DNA from: an uncultured Prevotella sp.
GTDB taxonomy: Bacteria > Bacteroidota > Bacteroidia > Bacteroidales > Bacteroidaceae
Assembly: GCA_900765465.1 (NCBI GenBank)
Contig: CAAFRM010000077.1
Location: forward strand, 1-5,659
Direction: 5' to 3'
DNA length: 5,659 bases
The notes under the pieces were generated by a model that worked only from the letters and a program-made list of their open reading frames with translations, made no database searches and was not told where the DNA came from. Positions 5,030 to 5,659 of this stretch are shown one piece after another. Position numbers and translations under genes: made by a program. Every line of letters starts with the position of its first letter. Positions within the stretch are counted from its first letter, which is position 1.

Positions 5030-5659
5030 TTAAGCGTCGATATTGGCGTAAGTAGCGTTCTGCTCGATGAACTCACGGCGTGGCTCCACGTCGTCGCCCA
5101 TCAGCATAGAGAAGATCTCGTCTGCCTGAGCTGCATTCTCGATGGTCACCTGCTTGAGCAAGCGTGTAGAAGGGTCCATGGTGGTTTCCCAAAGCTGCTC
5201 TGGGTTCATCTCACCCAAACCTTTGTATCGCTGGGTGTGGATATTCTTGTCTTCTGTGCCGTCGCCATACTTGTCGATGAAAGCCTGGCGCTGCTGCTCG
5301 GTATAGCAGTATTCGCTCACCTTGTTACGGTATGTACACTTGTAGAGAGGTGGGGTTGCGATATACAAGTGACCTTCCTCAATAACCTTTGGCATGAAGC
5401 GATAGAAGAGAGTCATGATCAGGGTGTCGATGTGTGAACCATCGACATCGGCATCGGTCATGATGATAATCTTGTCGTAGCGCAACTTGTCGGTGTTTGC
5501 CTCCTTGCTGTCTTCGCCATCCACACCGAAGCGGACACCAATACTCTGGATGATGTTCATCACAGACTCAGCCTCGAAGACCTTATGCCACTGAACCTTC
5601 TCTACGTTCAGAATCTTACCACGCAATGGGAGGATAGCCTGGCGGAAACGGTCGCGGCC
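5030..5659 (-). CDS. gyrB: DNA gyrase subunit B, C-terminal part (partial)
   Basis: The last 209 codons of gyrase subunit B; the 5' part, with the ATPase domain and the first Toprim acidic motif, is beyond the window edge. Gyrase introduces negative supercoils using ATP, as a GyrA2GyrB2 complex in the cytoplasm. The visible part starts in the P-L-R-G-K-I-L-N-V-E-K segment of the Toprim domain. It then carries the Mg2+-binding T-D-A-D-V-D-G-S-H-I motif at visible residues 68-77, followed by P-P-L-Y-K. The conserved tail segment R-Y-K-G-L-G-E-M-N-P-E-Q-L-W-E-T-T-M-D-P comes next, and the protein ends with E-P-R-R-E-F-I-E-Q-N-A. About 36 residues lie between P-P-L-Y-K and Q-R-Y-K, so the large insert of enterobacterial GyrB is absent, as expected outside Gammaproteobacteria. 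The reading frame stays open to the window end, and an in-frame TTG at 5624-5626 is internal leucine, not a start. GyrB is favoured over ParE by the match across the tail. Confidence 0.96.
   Translation of the reverse strand, partial: GRDRFRQAILPLRGKILNVEKVQWHKVFEAESVMNIIQSIGVRFGVDGEDSKEANTDKLRYDKIIIMTDADVDGSHIDTLIMTLFYRFMPKVIEEGHLYIATPPLYKCTYRNKVSEYCYTEQQRQAFIDKYGDGTEDKNIHTQRYKGLGEMNPEQLWETTMDPSTRLLKQVTIENAAQADEIFSMLMGDDVEPRREFIEQNATYANIDA

Noticed and set aside
5030..5626. A gene start at the TTG near 5626
   Set aside because: The frame continues upstream to the window edge with conserved GyrB residues (R-Q-A-I-L-P before L-R-G-K), so this codon is an internal leucine.
5030..5659. ParE (topoisomerase IV subunit B) instead of GyrB
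   Set aside because: The tail motif R-Y-K-G-L-G-E-M-N-P-E-Q-L-W-E-T-T-M-D-P and the E-P-R-R-E-F-I-E ending are typical of GyrB.
1..5659. CRISPR arrays, tRNA or rRNA genes, insertion sequences, phage or defence genes
   Set aside because: No regularly spaced repeats, cloverleaf-like sequence, transposase motif or terminal inverted repeats of useful length were seen, and nearly all the sequence is accounted for by the six genes and short spacers.

Overview
The window reads as chromosomal DNA of a Bacteroidota bacterium, most likely Prevotellaceae (Prevotella/Segatella). This rests on the style of the GyrB C-terminus, which lacks the long Toprim insert of enterobacterial GyrB, on weak A-rich ribosome binding regions, on a DUF3109-type cysteine-rich protein, and on a secreted family GH95 glycosidase of typical Bacteroidota length. 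The taxon is inferred from protein character and was not tested by a search.

Layout, left to right. Bases 1-57 hold the last 18 codons of a plus-strand gene whose C-terminus matches cofactor-independent phosphoglycerate mutase (gpmI). A strong hairpin follows, and only 16 bases after its stem comes ung (115-780, +), a complete uracil-DNA glycosylase. A short AT-rich spacer with a weaker hairpin separates it from a 211-residue DUF3109-family protein (873-1508, +) with 13 cysteines. This plus-strand group ends tail-to-tail against a minus-strand group, only 31 bases away. An intrinsic terminator for the minus strand sits across the convergence point and includes the stop codon of the minus-strand gene.

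The minus-strand group begins at 4909 with a secreted GH95 alpha-L-fucosidase/alpha-L-galactosidase (2534-4909, -). After 52 bases it continues with a secreted 313-residue protein (1540-2481, -) that looks like the two non-catalytic beta domains of a GH78 alpha-L-rhamnosidase without a catalytic barrel. The two probably form a small transcription unit acting in the periplasm or at the cell surface on fucose- or L-galactose-capped glycans. No SusC/SusD pair, transporter or regulator is visible, so the window does not show a canonical polysaccharide utilization locus. Upstream of the GH95 gene, a clear terminator closes the minus-strand gyrB, whose last 209 codons (5030-5659) are present.

The housekeeping genes (gpmI, ung, gyrB) look ordinary. 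The most interesting points are the orphan GH78-like protein with its 9-base repeat linker, and the threonine at the GH95 position reported to separate L-galactosidases from L-fucosidases. I found no CRISPR array, tRNA, rRNA, insertion sequence or obvious new defence system.
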